Shown: piece after piece, positions 35,640 through 46,553 of the stretch | Numbering within the stretch: the first letter of the stretch is position 1 | Layout of the letters: each line of letters starts with the position of its first letter | Source of the DNA: Amblyomma americanum | Taxonomy: Eukaryota > Arthropoda > Arachnida > Ixodida > Ixodidae | Reading direction: 5' to 3' | DNA: 64,000 bases | NCBI RefSeq assembly: GCF_052857255.1 | Contig: NC_135507.1 | Location: forward strand, 75,635,850-75,699,849 | Program-made: the position numbers and the translations under genes | Notes under the pieces: generated by a model | Databases searched by the model: none | The model's input: only the letters and a program-made list of their open reading frames with translations | What the model was told of the DNA's origin: nothing

Positions 35640-35795
35640 CGGCACGGATCCCAGAGGTTAGTATACGCAGTCATTCAGCATAACGGTTATCACGGAGTCT
35701 TCCTCGGTGTAAACGCCATGAGTTGGAATCTAGCAGCGGGGAGAATTTTTAAATTCAGTTTTCTTAACAATAAATGCGTATTCATTTTAAACCAG
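35640..35795 (+). mobile_element. tRNA-Val-like SINE copy
   Basis: It contains CATAACGGTTATCACGGAG and GAGTTGGAATC in tRNA order and aligns with 3590-3745. It lies beyond the 3' end of the Penelope-like element. Confidence 0.6.
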
Positions 35796-35799
35796 CCAG

Positions 35800-35950
35800 A
35801 AGACGCGACACAAAGGAAGAAGCAAACAAGACGAGGCTGGACTAACAACTGAAGTTTTATTGAAAGGAAGAAAACAACGAAGACTCGCACTGAGATGCGC
35901 GCGCACATAAGCCGTATCAGTGAAAGGGCACACAAAAAAATTTTTTAATG
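35800..35950 (-). other. 3' UTR of the Penelope-like element
   Basis: On the minus strand, after the ORF stop, the sequence contains AATAAAACTTCAGTTGTTAG. This is a poly(A)-signal-like motif within a terminal segment typical of Penelope-like elements. Confidence 0.5.
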
Positions 35951-37690
35951 TCAGGGTCTTACTAACAAGTTATCTAAAAAGGCAAATTCCTTAGCGTGAA
36001 GGTTTACCGACGGCTTAGCCACACACGTGTCCTTAGCCTTAGCAATGTAGAAGGCTTCAACTATCTCGCGACAGATTTGTTTTTCATTTCTATAAACTAC
36101 AGTAGTGTCGCTGAAGTCAGGCGTGCAAAGAGACAGATCATCGTCCGATTTGCATTCTCGAGATTGCACGTGCAACGCCAGATTAGAGTTCGCCTTCCCA
36201 CCCAGAGAGTTAGAGTGCTCCGTCAGGCGCACATTTAGACATCTGCCCGTCTGCCCGTAGTAGCATCGACCACAAGGCAGCGGAACGCGATACACCACAT
36301 TCTTTCTGCATGGGGTGAGCCGTGTCTTATGTGACACTGTGCATCGGGAACGATCACTTGATGTTTTATCAAGCCTCCTTTTTACGCTGGCGCACAAGCC
36401 TCCTATCTTGTTTTTAGCTGTGAAGACAACGCCAACGTCATACTTCGCCGCAAGTTTCTTGAGTCGGTGTGAAACACCATGGAGGTAGGGAAAGGCGGCC
36501 ACCTTTTTTCGCCGCACCTCCACGTCAGCATCTTCCAGCCCCGTGTTGCTCTTTCTCAAGCGAGTCAAAACACGTTCAGACAAGCGGGCAAGGTGGGCAG
36601 TTGGAAACCCAGCTGCCATTAACTTTGAAACCTGCTGCGAGAATGAGTCCTCAAAGCGGTGATGGCAAGACTTACGTAAAGCGGACTTGATGCATGCGAC
36701 TGCCAAGCCCTCCTTTACCAACCTCGAGTGGTCAGACTGATAGCTAAGCAGAGGCTTCCCTGACCTGGGGCTGTAGCCCAAACATACGTGATCGTCCCCA
36801 AAGCACAGGTCTAAATCAAGAAACTGCAAATGGTTATCTTTAGGAAATTCAGACGTAAAAGACAGGCCCTGACCGCCCTCCTTGAACATTCCTAGAACAT
36901 CTTGTGCCAACCTATCAGAGTCATCCTTGCCTAAGAAAATCAAGTAGTCATCAACGTAGCGAAACGCTACTACGCCGATGGCTTCCAAACCAGGCTGTAA
37001 AGCAGTGTCAACTTTGGAAAGAAAAATGTCGCTGAGCAAAGGTGCGACCTGTGACCCTATGCAAACGCCTGACCTCTGGACGTACATGCTGTCTTGCCAA
37101 CAGACAAACGTGGAGTTGAGGTAAAAAGACAACAGCTCCATGAAGCTAGCCACCGATACTCCGCACGCATCAATGAAATCCTGTTCATCATTATCCACCG
37201 TGATGCAATCTTGCACACACCTTAGAAGTCTGTCCTGTGGCAATGAATAGTAAAGGTCCTCCACGTCGATGCTCATTGCTGAGCACGTGGCCGGGTTCTT
37301 GTCCATAAGAAACTGGATCACAGTAGAAGAACTTGGAATCAAAAACGGATCCTGAACTTTCAGCGTCTTCAGGTGCCTCTGCAGGAACCCGGAAATCTCG
37401 TACTGCCAGGTGCGACGTTCTGAAACAATAGTCCTGAACGGAATGTCCACCTTGTGCGTCTTCGCCGTGAAGAAAACGTCCAAATGGGCTTCTGAGGCCG
37501 CCTTCACCCTTGAACTCAATGACCTCAGATTGTGATCATCAAGCCAGGGATGTGGTAGCAGACCCCAAGAAATGGCCAAACGTGACGAGTAAGAGCTAAC
37601 GCTCTTAAAAAGAGAAGGGAGAACATCTTCATACTTTTGAGCGTGTGTCCCCTGATCTTGAGAGTGTTGCAGAAATGCTACAGGGGCCAT
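35951..37690 (-). CDS. Penelope-like reverse transcriptase with GIY-YIG endonuclease
   Basis: An uninterrupted frame of 579 codons from ATG at 37690 encodes a Penelope-like retroelement polymerase. Reverse transcriptase motifs in order are VDIPFRTIVSERRTWQYEIS (about residue 80), MSIDVEDLYYSLP (motif A, about 138), GVCIGSQVAPLLSDIFL (motif B) and FRYVDDYLIF (catalytic YVDD, about 243). A linker with HRLKKLAAKYDVGVVFTAKN leads to the GIY-YIG domain: VVYRVPLPCGRCYYGQTGRC followed by RLTEH and a His/Cys segment. The family usually has about 700-850 residues, so the N terminus is probably truncated or starts in another frame. As a complete RT-plus-endonuclease frame it is the best preserved retroelement gene here. 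It is not a host gene; its telomerase-like RT ancestry is family knowledge. Confidence 0.92.
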   Translation of the reverse strand: MAPVAFLQHSQDQGTHAQKYEDVLPSLFKSVSSYSSRLAISWGLLPHPWLDDHNLRSLSSRVKAASEAHLDVFFTAKTHKVDIPFRTIVSERRTWQYEISGFLQRHLKTLKVQDPFLIPSSSTVIQFLMDKNPATCSAMSIDVEDLYYSLPQDRLLRCVQDCITVDNDEQDFIDACGVSVASFMELLSFYLNSTFVCWQDSMYVQRSGVCIGSQVAPLLSDIFLSKVDTALQPGLEAIGVVAFRYVDDYLIFLGKDDSDRLAQDVLGMFKEGGQGLSFTSEFPKDNHLQFLDLDLCFGDDHVCLGYSPRSGKPLLSYQSDHSRLVKEGLAVACIKSALRKSCHHRFEDSFSQQVSKLMAAGFPTAHLARLSERVLTRLRKSNTGLEDADVEVRRKKVAAFPYLHGVSHRLKKLAAKYDVGVVFTAKNKIGGLCASVKRRLDKTSSDRSRCTVSHKTRLTPCRKNVVYRVPLPCGRCYYGQTGRCLNVRLTEHSNSLGGKANSNLALHVQSRECKSDDDLSLCTPDFSDTTVVYRNEKQICREIVEAFYIAKAKDTCVAKPSVNLHAKEFAFLDNLLVRP

Positions 37691-38189
37691 CGTGGTGCAG
37701 GTTGTATTCGCCTGATCTGAGAAGATTGTTGTTGCCAGATTAGTGCGCCATGAATATGGTGACCACCAATACGGTAGACTACCAGTAGGTGTCCCCCTAA
37801 GGCTGCTGCCCCGGTTAGCATAATTTAGAGATTGTGTGCATTGGAGTGCGACCGTCGCTTACGAGCTATATAGACAGACCTGTTTAACTCTATATAATTA
37901 TTATACAACGGCCACGCACAGTTTCGCAAACGGTATGATGAAACAGCGTGGGTATGGTATAGTTGTGGCCTGTGAAGTCATGATTGACATCTAAACAAGT
38001 AACCTCATTCGCCGGCATCAACTACGAAGGCGGGACATGCCAACAGCTGAGAAGCAAAATAATTATTCGCAATAGAGAATCATCACAACAGAGGGCATCC
38101 TCATCAGAATAAGAATGAAGCCCAATATCCTCCTAAGACGTGAACTAAAATTCGGCTTTGTACAGTCGCGAGCAAAAAAAAAAAGATTT
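37691..38189. other. 5' flank of the Penelope-like element
   Basis: The stretch may contain the element's upstream part, but no family motif can be read. It includes an AT-rich tract at 37865-37910. Confidence 0.4.
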
Positions 38190-38356
38190 TCCAGGTGGTC
38201 CAAATTATTCCGGAGACCTCCACTACGGCACCTCTTTCTTCCTTTCTTCTTTCACTCCCCCTTTATCCCTTCCCTTACGGCGCGGTTCAGGTGTCCAACG
38301 ATATATGAGACAGATACTGCGCCATTTCCTTTCCCCCAAAACCAATTATTATTATT
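38190..38356 (+). mobile_element. Ruka-like SINE, 5'-truncated
   Basis: It starts at CCAGGTGGTCCAAATTATTC and ends at CCCCCAAAACCA followed by ATT repeats. The tRNA head is absent. Confidence 0.85.
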
Positions 38357-38941
38357 CAGTGACGCCACCGGCGCGGCGAAAATCGCATCGTGCGTCTGGA
38401 GGGGCGCCGTGCTTTGCGAACACACCTGGCACTTTTGTGATCGGCGCGTTCGTAACCACAGCGCACGGCGTTTGCTACTTGCCGCTCCTGTGGCATGGCA
38501 CTAGTGCTAATCTTTTTTACTCGTGACTCTATGTCAGCGCTTGTAAAAAAAATATTTCCTATGTCTGCATTTCCCAACGAAATAACAGAAAAACATCTTT
38601 GCAACCATAGGTCCAACAGTTTCTTCTTTGTGAGTTTTCTCCATGGCGGGTCTCCATGCCTTCACGAACATGCAACAAGGCCCCGTGACGTATGTTCAAA
38701 TAAATACATACAGAGCAAAATGCATATTTAAATTAAAGTAACATTGGCAAGGTGAGAGAAACAGAAGTTTACAATGGTTCTTATGCTGCAGAACAGACGC
38801 GTTTCTTAAACTCCTTACAAAAACAGATGTGCGCAATAATGTGTGCGCACAGACTGGCGGTATAGCTAATGGTTGTGCATTGATGTTGCAGCTAACTGAA
38901 CCGTGCACAAGTCTGCCACGTGCCCGACCCTAAGGCGAGCC

Positions 38942-39090
38942 ATGCCGCGGCCAGTGTCCGCCCAGACTCGGAACGAGAACATCATGAAGCTCGCAGCGAG
39001 CCGCCAGCTGCACAACACCTCGGACGCTGTGGAGAAGCTGCGGCTGCTCTGCCTTCAGCGGGGGTCTTCAGGAATTCTGGGACTCGGGAA
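38942..39090 (+). CDS. CAPSL: calcyphosine-like EF-hand protein, exon 1
   Basis: This is the first coding exon of a calcyphosine-like (CAPSL) calcium-binding protein. Translation most likely starts at ATG 38942, with G at -3. The exon encodes [19 protein letters not shown] and then [20 protein letters not shown], matching the conserved family N terminus (a helical EKLR-QCLARGS-GI-GLG segment before EF1). The donor is GTGAGT at 39091 with exit phase 2. Four exons (38942-39090, 50221-50404, 54311-54520, 55931-56032) join in frame to 214 codons plus stop; human CAPSL is about 208. The protein is presumably a cytosolic or ciliary Ca2+ sensor. CAPS-family function in ticks is unknown to me. Confidence 0.9.
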
Positions 39091-39142
39091 GTGAGTCTCT
39101 CCGGTTATACCCTGCACAACCGTTGCGACACACTCTGGGTTA

Positions 39143-39480
39143 TGCGGTGGTGGTGTAAACTTTATTACATACAGGGGAGTTTAGGACGCACAGGTCCCTG
39201 GGCCCTCGCACGGCCCCACTGCACTCAAACGTTCATGTCCCGGAGGCTCATGACGCTGGCAGCCCGGCCTGTGGCGATGGCTTGCTTGGCCGGGTCCTCG
39301 GAGCGCAGTAGGGTCTCACAAGCCTCCCAAGGGGTAAGGTCCTCCAGGCCCGCGGGGGAGGATCCGCCGGGCAGAGGAAAAGGATATGATCGAAAGTGGC
39401 TTTGGGGTGGTGGCAGAGGGTACATGCGGCTGGTTTAAGACAGGCTGTTCGTCAGTACGCAAACCGCAGAAAGGGCTGCT
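39143..39480 (-). mobile_element. LINE 3' end fragment
   Basis: On the minus strand a LINE C-terminal tail is readable (LTPWEACETLLRSEDPAKQA, ATGRAASVMSLRDMNV). A poly(A)-like AATAAAGTTTACACCACCACC end follows at about 39143. It begins about 50 bp after the CAPSL exon 1 donor. Confidence 0.75.
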
Positions 39481-39639
39481 TAGGTCAAATTAGGGGTGAT
39501 CGAGTACTCCTCCCCTATTGGAAAAAGAAACTCCAATGTGTACTCAAGTCTGCTTAGGTGCAGTAATGCGAAAGCATTATAGCATCCAAGCGCTGCTCAT
39601 GTTGCATGTCCTTCCTCCTCATGCTCGTCCGCCATGGAT

Positions 39640-41290
39640 CGATGGATGGAAGGTAGGAGCGTCTCCTTTGAAACGGGCTGATGGCTGTCCTTTATTTTTG
39701 TTGAACTGTGTTGCGCATAATTAAAATTTGCCATTTTCTTTAAATACGTCTCCCTCACTTTTAATCTTATGTCGCCTCTCTGCTATTCAGCCACCAATCT
39801 CCCAATCGATTTTTGCTCATTTCCACCGCAGAATTATTTACATGACCATTGTTATCACTAAACCCTAGGGCCTCAGGAAGAGTGAATGTGCCTGCATCGA
39901 CACCGGGATGGATGCCATCACATTTTAGTATGAGGTGTTCTATTGTTTCTAAAGATTTACCCCACACAGCACATGTGTCACCACCTTCGTTAAATTTCTT
40001 TTTGTAGCTGCAGCGTGTTCTAAGACACCCTGACCTAGCTTCAAAGAGTAGGACACTGCCTCTTTCTTGAGTTATCATAAAACGTTTCCTTCCTGATTTG
40101 CCTTTTCCAGTATTGATATAGTTCTACACTCTGCTTCTTTTCCAGTGAATTTATCCAATTTTTACCTTCCGCGTTTTTAACCTGTACTTTAATGCCCTGT
40201 CTTTCCCCGGCCTCGTGTCTGGCATACTTACTGGTTAGCTTCCTAGTTCTTTTCCGCCACTGTGAGTCAACGCTCTTTCTGTATAGATATTTAAAAACCT
40301 TAACTGCCCACCTGTTATCGTCCAATTTCCTCTGGTGTTCTTCGTATAGTACTTTACTCCGAGTTTCCAGTGCTTCGAACGTTGCACAGCCCATATCCCC
40401 CTGTACTGCCTCGTTTGTGGTTTTCGCGTGGGAACCTAGTGCTAATCTTCCAAAAGGCCTCTGATTTACTTCTAATCTCGACTCAACTTCTGCCCTTAAT
40501 CGCAGAACTGCATTGCGGAAAGCCCCGGCACCATTATTCCTTTCCAAGTATCTCTGTTGTACCCCCATAATGCCGTATGTTTCATTATCCCGGCACCTCT
40601 TCACCCTTTTGCTGTAAGAGACTGTTCGTGCTTTTCCGTGTACATCTGCCCTCCGTTTACCCATACCCCGAGATATTTGTATTCTGCCACTCAGGGTATT
40701 TCATGGCCTTCTATTGTAAGCTCCTGATCAATTGTATCATTGCAAATTATCACACCGGACTTAGCTGTGCTAAAACTGAAGCCTAGACTGTCTCCTTCAT
40801 CTCCACAGCAATTAACCAGAGCTTGGAAATCTTCCTGGCTATCTGCTAACAGTACAATATCGTCCGCATACATTAGACAGATTATAACCTAGATTGTTTC
40901 CTTATAGCCTTCTTTCCATACTTATCATATAAAGCATGAACAGCAGCGGTGATAGAGGACAACCTTGCCTTAATCCTTTGTGTATCTGGACAGTTGTACC
41001 CTTAATTCCTTCCCATGTTATTTCAACTTCATTTTCTCGATATATTTCCTGTAGAAAATTAATTACCTCATGACTGACACCTTCACCTTTTAATATGTTC
41101 CACACGAGTTTCCTGTTCACGTTGTCGTATGCGCCGCTTATGTCCAGAAAGGCTAAATACAGAGGTCTGTTTTCCGCCTTAGCTATTTCTATGCATTTAA
41201 GCACGAAATGGCTGTCATCTAAGCGCCTACCACTTCCGAACCATGTAATTCTGAAGTTCTCCGAGTATTCTATTACTTTCTACCCTTGAC
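39640..41290 (-). mobile_element. LINE reverse transcriptase fragment, degraded
   Basis: The minus strand encodes reverse transcriptase motifs: PLYLAFLDISGAYDNVNRKL (A), GLRQGCPLSPLLFMLYM (B) and MYADDIVLLADSQEDFQALV (C). A long basic C-terminal region follows (about 40664-40041), ending in a Cys/His segment (CAVWGKSLETIEHLILKC). Several frame changes make it inactive. The 3' UTR contains AATAAAG near 39695 and a GATG-rich tail near 39640. I leave the clade unassigned. Confidence 0.8.
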
Positions 41291-42650
41291 TGCATTTTTC
41301 CAGCAGCAGAGTGAAATGCATTTCTGGAATTTGAGAGAGTTGTCGGGGGGAGATGAATAAGAGCAATGTTAAAAAGGATCGTGGAAAGGACAGCTCCCTG
41401 AGGGGTTCTCTGAGCACCGAGCCGGATGTCCGGGAGTATACGGGGGCCTAGTGTGAGGGTTGCCTTGCAGTTTCAGAGGAAGGCCCGTATGTAATTATAT
41501 CTAAAAAGGGCTGCCTACTTGTATAGTGTTTGTAGATTTGCAGGAATGACAGTGTGTGTTACGTTATCAAATGCTGTGATGAGATCTGCCCCAAGAATGG
41601 CGCGTGTGTCGTAAGTTTTTCAATCAAGGATGTGGTGTTTTAGTTGGAGCAATACGTACCGGGTGGCCAGACCCGGACGGAAACCAAACATGCAGGTGGG
41701 GATGATCTTTCGTTCCTCGAGGAAGTTTCAGAGTAGTGTGTGGATTACATGTTCCGTTAATTTTCCCACACAAGAGGGTAGAGGAACAGGCCGGAGGTTG
41801 GTGGGGAGGAGCGGTTTGCCTGGTTTTGGGATGAAGACCACTTTGGCCTCCTTTTATTGTGGGGGCAGGCTGCCTTGTTGCCAGCATTTTCAGGCTGACT
41901 TGTTTCGAGCAAGGCTGTTATGGACGGTATGTCTAAGTTGCGTAAAGCCTTGTTGGTGATTCCATCGAGTCCGGGAGCTGAGGAGGCATTTATGCTCACA
42001 TGTTCTGCCATTCCTTCTGCTTCAGTGATAGGCTGACTTAGATGGTCATTAGGGAGTCCGTGATAGACCGTGTGGAGCGTTGGTTGGATAGGAAGAATGT
42101 GGGCCTATTTGAGTTCCCCGAGTAGCAAAGTGGGGGAGATGTGAAATAGTTTTGTGAGGTTGTATTTTTGTAGTGTATTTGTAGTGTATTGAGATGGGTC
42201 TGTTATATGTCGGAAGAGGATGCATGCCTGAGGTAGGATCATGTTACCTTCAAGACGGTTGCATAGGGACTCCCTGTTTTGCCTAAAGAGCGCGGCTCGT
42301 GTGTTTCTACGTCTTTGTTCAGTCGGGATAGCCTACGATGGAGGGTTCTGTTGCATATCTGGGATGCCAACGTCTTTCAAGAATGGCTTTAGCTTTCCAG
42401 AGGTGTAGGAGGCGGGCATCAACGGTGTCACTAGGGCGGTTAATAGGAAGCTGTCGTGTGACTGCCTGAAGATCTTTCAGTAATTGTGTAATCCTCGCAG
42501 TAATGTCAGTTATGGGGCAGATGTTTCGTTAGATCTAAATTTCCTAAGCGAGTCCCATTTGATGAGATTGGATCCTGAGACGCCGTATGAAGACGTACCT
42601 CGAGATGACGGTTCAGGCTTTGATTTTGCGACACATTATGTTCGTCAAAT
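41291..42650 (-). mobile_element. second LINE, endonuclease-RT connection and RT start
   Basis: The minus strand, read in shifting frames, gives the connection region (LIKWDSLRKFRSN), then SAPGLDGITNKALRNLDIPS and LTEHVIHTLL-FLEERKIIPTC. It ends with RAILGADLITAFDNV (motif A) and RTPQGAVLS (motif B). It is distinct from the LINE at 39640-41290, which abuts it. It is full of stops. Confidence 0.7.
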
Positions 42651-42876
42651 ATTTAGGGGATCGAATCCCCCAAGGTGGTGTAAATTTGTAATAAGGGAGC
42701 AATTACTCATTGGCATCCACGCAAGAGCAGCCATACGGCTACAAAGGAAAGCTGTGCAGCTTAATTCAACAGAAACTTCGCAGTTAAAGGAAAATTCGTC
42801 CTGGTCCGGGGTTCGAACCCGGGACCACCACTTCACCGGAGCAGTCGCTCTACCAACTGAGTTAACCGGGACGGCA
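42651..42876 (-). mobile_element. tRNA-headed SINE
   Basis: The minus strand starts with GTCCCGGTTAACTCAGTTGG and TAGAGCGACTG (A box), followed by TGGTCCCGGGTTCGAAC (B box). The anticodon stem is poorly paired (9-nt loop), so I call a SINE head rather than a tRNA gene. The tail reaches GGGGGATTCGATCCCC near 42655. A partial copy follows at 42930-43045. Confidence 0.7.
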
Positions 42877-42929
42877 AGCTTATGGTAGGGCGAATTGATC
42901 AATAACTCGAGGTCGGAACAGTGTTGGTC

Positions 42930-43045
42930 AAATGTTTAGGGGAATCCCCCAAGGTGGGGTAAATTTGCAAAAAGAGAGCGGTTACTAATTGGCGTTCGCC
43001 CAAGTTTTTCTCTAGCTTTCCTATGTAACCGTATGGCTGCGCTTG
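42930..43045 (-). mobile_element. partial second copy of the same SINE
   Basis: The segment GTTTAGGGGAATCCCCCAAG through the CGTATGGCTGCG region repeats the tail part of 42651-42740 in the same orientation. Confidence 0.6.
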
Positions 43046-43255
43046 GGTGGATGCCAATGATGCTGATGTTCGGACGGCTATAAACAATGCACTCGCCAAG
43101 GCACAACAGGCGTCACCATTGATGTCACCTGTCTGCGAAAACCGGGCTTGCAGAAAGGCAGTCCGTGTTGGGATGTGCGTAGAAGGCAGTGAACATGCAA
43201 CCAAGTGCCGCCAATAATGCAGATCAACACCGTGTTTACGAACATTTAGGGCGGT

Positions 43256-43925
43256 CATGGAAGCCGTAAACGGCGGGGAATATCCGCGGTAACGTTGCCT
43301 TCTATGGTGAGTTGTTTACACCCCTCACCGAGCACCACCAAATCACCTGGACCCCAGGCCACAAGGGACTGGAGGGAAATGAGAGGGCACATGCTCTAGC
43401 TCGAGGCATCATCAACCGAGCGGGGCCGCAAACCGTGCCCGCTTTTACCCCTCTACCTTCTAGGTATAACGAACGCCTCGAGTTTCAGCGTCTTCAAAGG
43501 AGACACTTCCCTCCACCTCATAGGAAATTAGACACCCCAGATGCGATGTCTTGGCGGCACATACAGATGAACACATTTTCGAACCTCCATAGGCTACACC
43601 TCATACACCCAACATTATACTCCGACGCCTGTCCCCGGTGCCAGGCCCGCCCTACACTCTTCCACATTTCGTGGGGATGTGGGGCCAAACAAAACACTAT
43701 ACAGACGTAAAAACGTCTTTTGAGCGGTGGGAGCCGCTGCTGTCCAGCGATAACTAGTGTTCCTGTATATGCTCCCAGCGGGAGCATATACAGGAACACT
43801 AGCGATAACCTAGAGGACCAATGGGCCCTCAAGCAACAGGTCCGCAGGGCAGTCCAAGCCAGTGGAACCCTGGAATGAGGGCCCCACCCATAAGCTCGTC
43901 TACTGCCCTTCCTTTAATGAAGTTT
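43256..43925 (+). mobile_element. LINE 3' end: RNase H and C-terminal finger
   Basis: The + strand encodes ITWTPGHKGLEGNERAHALA (end of RNase H) and then CPRCQARPTLFHISWGC, the Cys/His motif near the C terminus of I-like LINEs. A 46-bp palindromic insertion at 43755-43800 disrupts the tail. The 3' end is near 43925 (CCTTTAATGAAGTTTTTCC). Confidence 0.85.
43746..43809. repeat. 46-bp perfect palindromic insertion with 9-bp direct repeats
   Basis: Arms 43754-43776 and 43780-43802 are exact reverse complements (23/23) around AGC. AGCGATAAC occurs at 43746-43754 and again at 43801-43809, so a 46-bp hairpin appears inserted with a 9-bp duplication into the LINE tail. Confidence 0.95.
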
Positions 43926-44159
43926 TTCCTCCTCCTCGCTGATCAGGCCGTTCGACAAGAGCTGTCATGCCTGTCTGGTTAGAATTCCTTGTCATTCGCG
44001 AGCAACCTATAGCTCACGCGGCAGCGTGTCGGAACACGAGAAGTCTGTCTGAACTGGCGAAACATCCTGATGATTGTGCGTCTCGGCATCGCGGTAGTTA
44101 TGTCCAGCATCACGCACACTTTTATCGTGATAGTTTTAAAAATATATCAGCTTGGACGT

Positions 44160-44325
44160 TACGTCGCATACCTGAGGGCCTTTAATGTACGCACCGACAT
44201 TGCATAAGCACGCAGGCATCTTTCGCGGTACGCCTCCATCGAAACGCGCCCGCCGTGGCCGGCATTTAACCCTCGTCCTCGGGTGCACCTGCCGAATGCC
44301 CCAGCCACTGAGCCATCACGGCGTG
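44160..44325 (-). mobile_element. diverged tRNA-headed SINE
   Basis: The minus strand reads CCGTGATGGCTCAGTGGCTG (A-box-like) and later GTGCACGTTAAAG-like sequence, in the same order as the Ruka-like SINE but highly diverged and with the B box damaged. Confidence 0.55.
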
Positions 44326-44576
44326 TAGTAAAAGTCTCTCCTAAACTTGTTTCCTTCCTCTACAGCCGTATCCTCCCACCCCATCGTGCTTACGTTACTG
44401 ATCAGTGTTGTTCTGTAGCGACACCTGGGCATGCTCGGAGCAGTAAGGTCGGCAGCCGCTCTTCGATGCAGGTAAAATCCAAAAATTGCTGACGGCCTAG
44501 TTCCAGGATATACGTAGCGAAAGTGCGGAGACTTCTGCATCGGAAGAGTGCATTCACTAGATGCCCCTTTAAAAGC

Positions 44577-44800
44577 TTGAGCCGTCGCGGCGGAGTGGTA
44601 ACGCCTCCGCCTTAAACGCTAAAGGCCGTGGTTTGATTCCGAGCCTCGGCACAGTTTTTTATTATTCAGTGAGTGTGCGGGGTGCTTCATTGATTCCCAT
44701 AGATGCCGCCACCGAATACGTTGGTTAGCGGTTAAGCGCAGGCTCTGTTAAGGCGCGTTTATACTCCAGCGTAACACGCGCGCGCTGTACGGAGACGTCA
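44577..44800 (+). mobile_element. tRNA-Leu-like SINE head
   Basis: It contains GCGGAGTGGTAACGCCTCCG and GGTTTGATTCCGAGC about 30 nt apart, followed by a T-run and A/T-rich tail. The acceptor stem is not intact. Confidence 0.45.
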
Positions 44801-45382
44801 CGTTGGCCAAAGCGAGACTCCATACTCCAACTGCGCTTTACCGCCGACGCGTTCGGCGGCTTCGGCGCACTCTGACCGCCCTGACGGAGACTTGGAGTAC
44901 GTCTCTATTTCGCGACGAGTGCGCCAGCCGCCGCCGGCCCGGCCGACCGGTTCGGCTCCGCGGCGAGGTGCGCTTTGTGACGTCATGTGCTTCCTCGGAG
45001 CACCGCCACGGCGAAATCGCAAGTTCGGGCCACCTTTCGCTTTGAAAGAAGCCCTTTGCATATGCGATGTCCGTGCGCATTAAAGGGGCTGCGAAACACC
45101 GCTTGAACGGATGCCGGTTACGCTTCAAATGGATTATTTATGTCACGCAGATGCTGACTCAAACAGAATTACGAGAATCTATGCATAGGAATGGGAGTTT
45201 TACAATGAAGAAATTTCAAAATACAAGCAAACAAAATGCTGCCCTCAACTCGATTTTCGCGCAGCTTCCCATTCACATTTCACTCTCCCAATGACGACAC
45301 TCAGGGCGACCAATCAAAACAGCCTATCTTAGCCATAATCAAGGGTTCGACAGAATCTTGTCTGGCGAGGGGGAAGCATATT

Positions 45383-46553
45383 GGAAGCACAAGAAACATA
45401 CACTCGCCAAAGAAAAAAATATTTAACACATGACGTTTCGAGGCCCGTACGGGTCCCTTGTTCACAATGAGGATGGGCGGAATGGGCCGCTACTTATAAG
45501 CGGACTTAACTGCACAGTGAGTGGGTATAGATATCGGGGAGATTCCCTCTCGTCCTGTTGATAGCATTCTTCGTCGTCTGTATGTAAAATGATTCGAGAA
45601 GTAATCGTGAAGATAAAGGTTTCTTCAGTTCACAATCGAAGAAGCAGAAGCTGTCGGAAGTATTGCTTTTCTCGTTGTTCTCGTTCTCCGCACTCCCGAT
45701 GGGCTCGCCACTACCATATACCGAAAGCCCACACATACCGGCAAGTACCTCGATTTTAAATCTGCCCATCCCGTAGGCCACAAACGATCCGTCGTGTCCG
45801 CTCTGTTCAAGCGAGCTGGTCGTCTATGTTCTAGTCCTGGCCTTCTCTCTTCCGAGCAGCAGAAAGTTCGCGTCGACCTTGAAAATAATGGCTACCCCCG
45901 TAAGATGCTAAAGAATCAAGAACGCCGCTGTAAGGAACCTGCTCAGCCCCAGTTTGTTGGGCAACAGAAACGCGCGACTGTCCCGTATTCCCGGGGTACA
46001 AGTGAGGCTCTGGCGCGAATATTTGCCAAATACGGCGTTCGAATTGCGCACGTACCGTCCAGCAAGCTGAAACAGCAGCTGTGTCACGTGAAGGACCGCC
46101 TAGAGCGCACATGTTACCCCGGCGTTGTATACAAGATCCCATGCAAGGATTGCGATGCATCATACATTGGCGAGTCAGGCGATTTTAAAAGAATAATAAG
46201 GGAACACAAGAATGACGTCAAGAAAGGTCGCACTTCCTCCAACGCACTTGCAGAGCATGCCCAAATGATGCAGCACTCCGTTGACTGGGAGAACGCCACA
46301 ACCTTGGACACGAAGAAACCTTTATCTTCACGATTACTTCTCGAATCATTTTACATAGAGACGACCAAGAATGCTATCAATAGGACGAGAGGGAATCTCC
46401 CCGATATCTACGCCCACTCACTGTGCAGTCAAGTCCGCTTATAAGTAGCGGCCCATTCCGCCCATCCTCATTGTGAACAAGGGACCCGCACGGGTCTCGA
46501 AACGTCATGTGTTAAATATTTTTTTCTTTGGCGAGTGTGTTTCTTGTGCTTCC
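45383..46553 (+). mobile_element. Penelope-like element fragment with inverted terminal copy
   Basis: The + strand from about 45690 encodes TIYRKPTHTGKYLDFKSAHP and then KRSVVSALFKRAGRL. Past a stretch in the same frame it encodes the GIY-YIG endonuclease: GVVYKIPCKDCDASYIGESG, a Lys-rich REHKNDVKKGRT and LSSRLLLESFYIETTKNAIN, ending at TAA by 46444. The 5' reverse transcriptase half is missing. Instead the 5' side (45383-45626) is an inverted copy of the 3' end (46312-46553), differing at a few bases. This agrees with the known habit of Penelope-like elements to carry inverted terminal segments. Confidence 0.88.

Noticed and set aside
42805..42876. Possible tRNA gene on the minus strand
   Set aside because: The anticodon stem needs G-U pairs and leaves a 9-nt loop; the same flanking repeat occurs elsewhere, so it is a SINE head.
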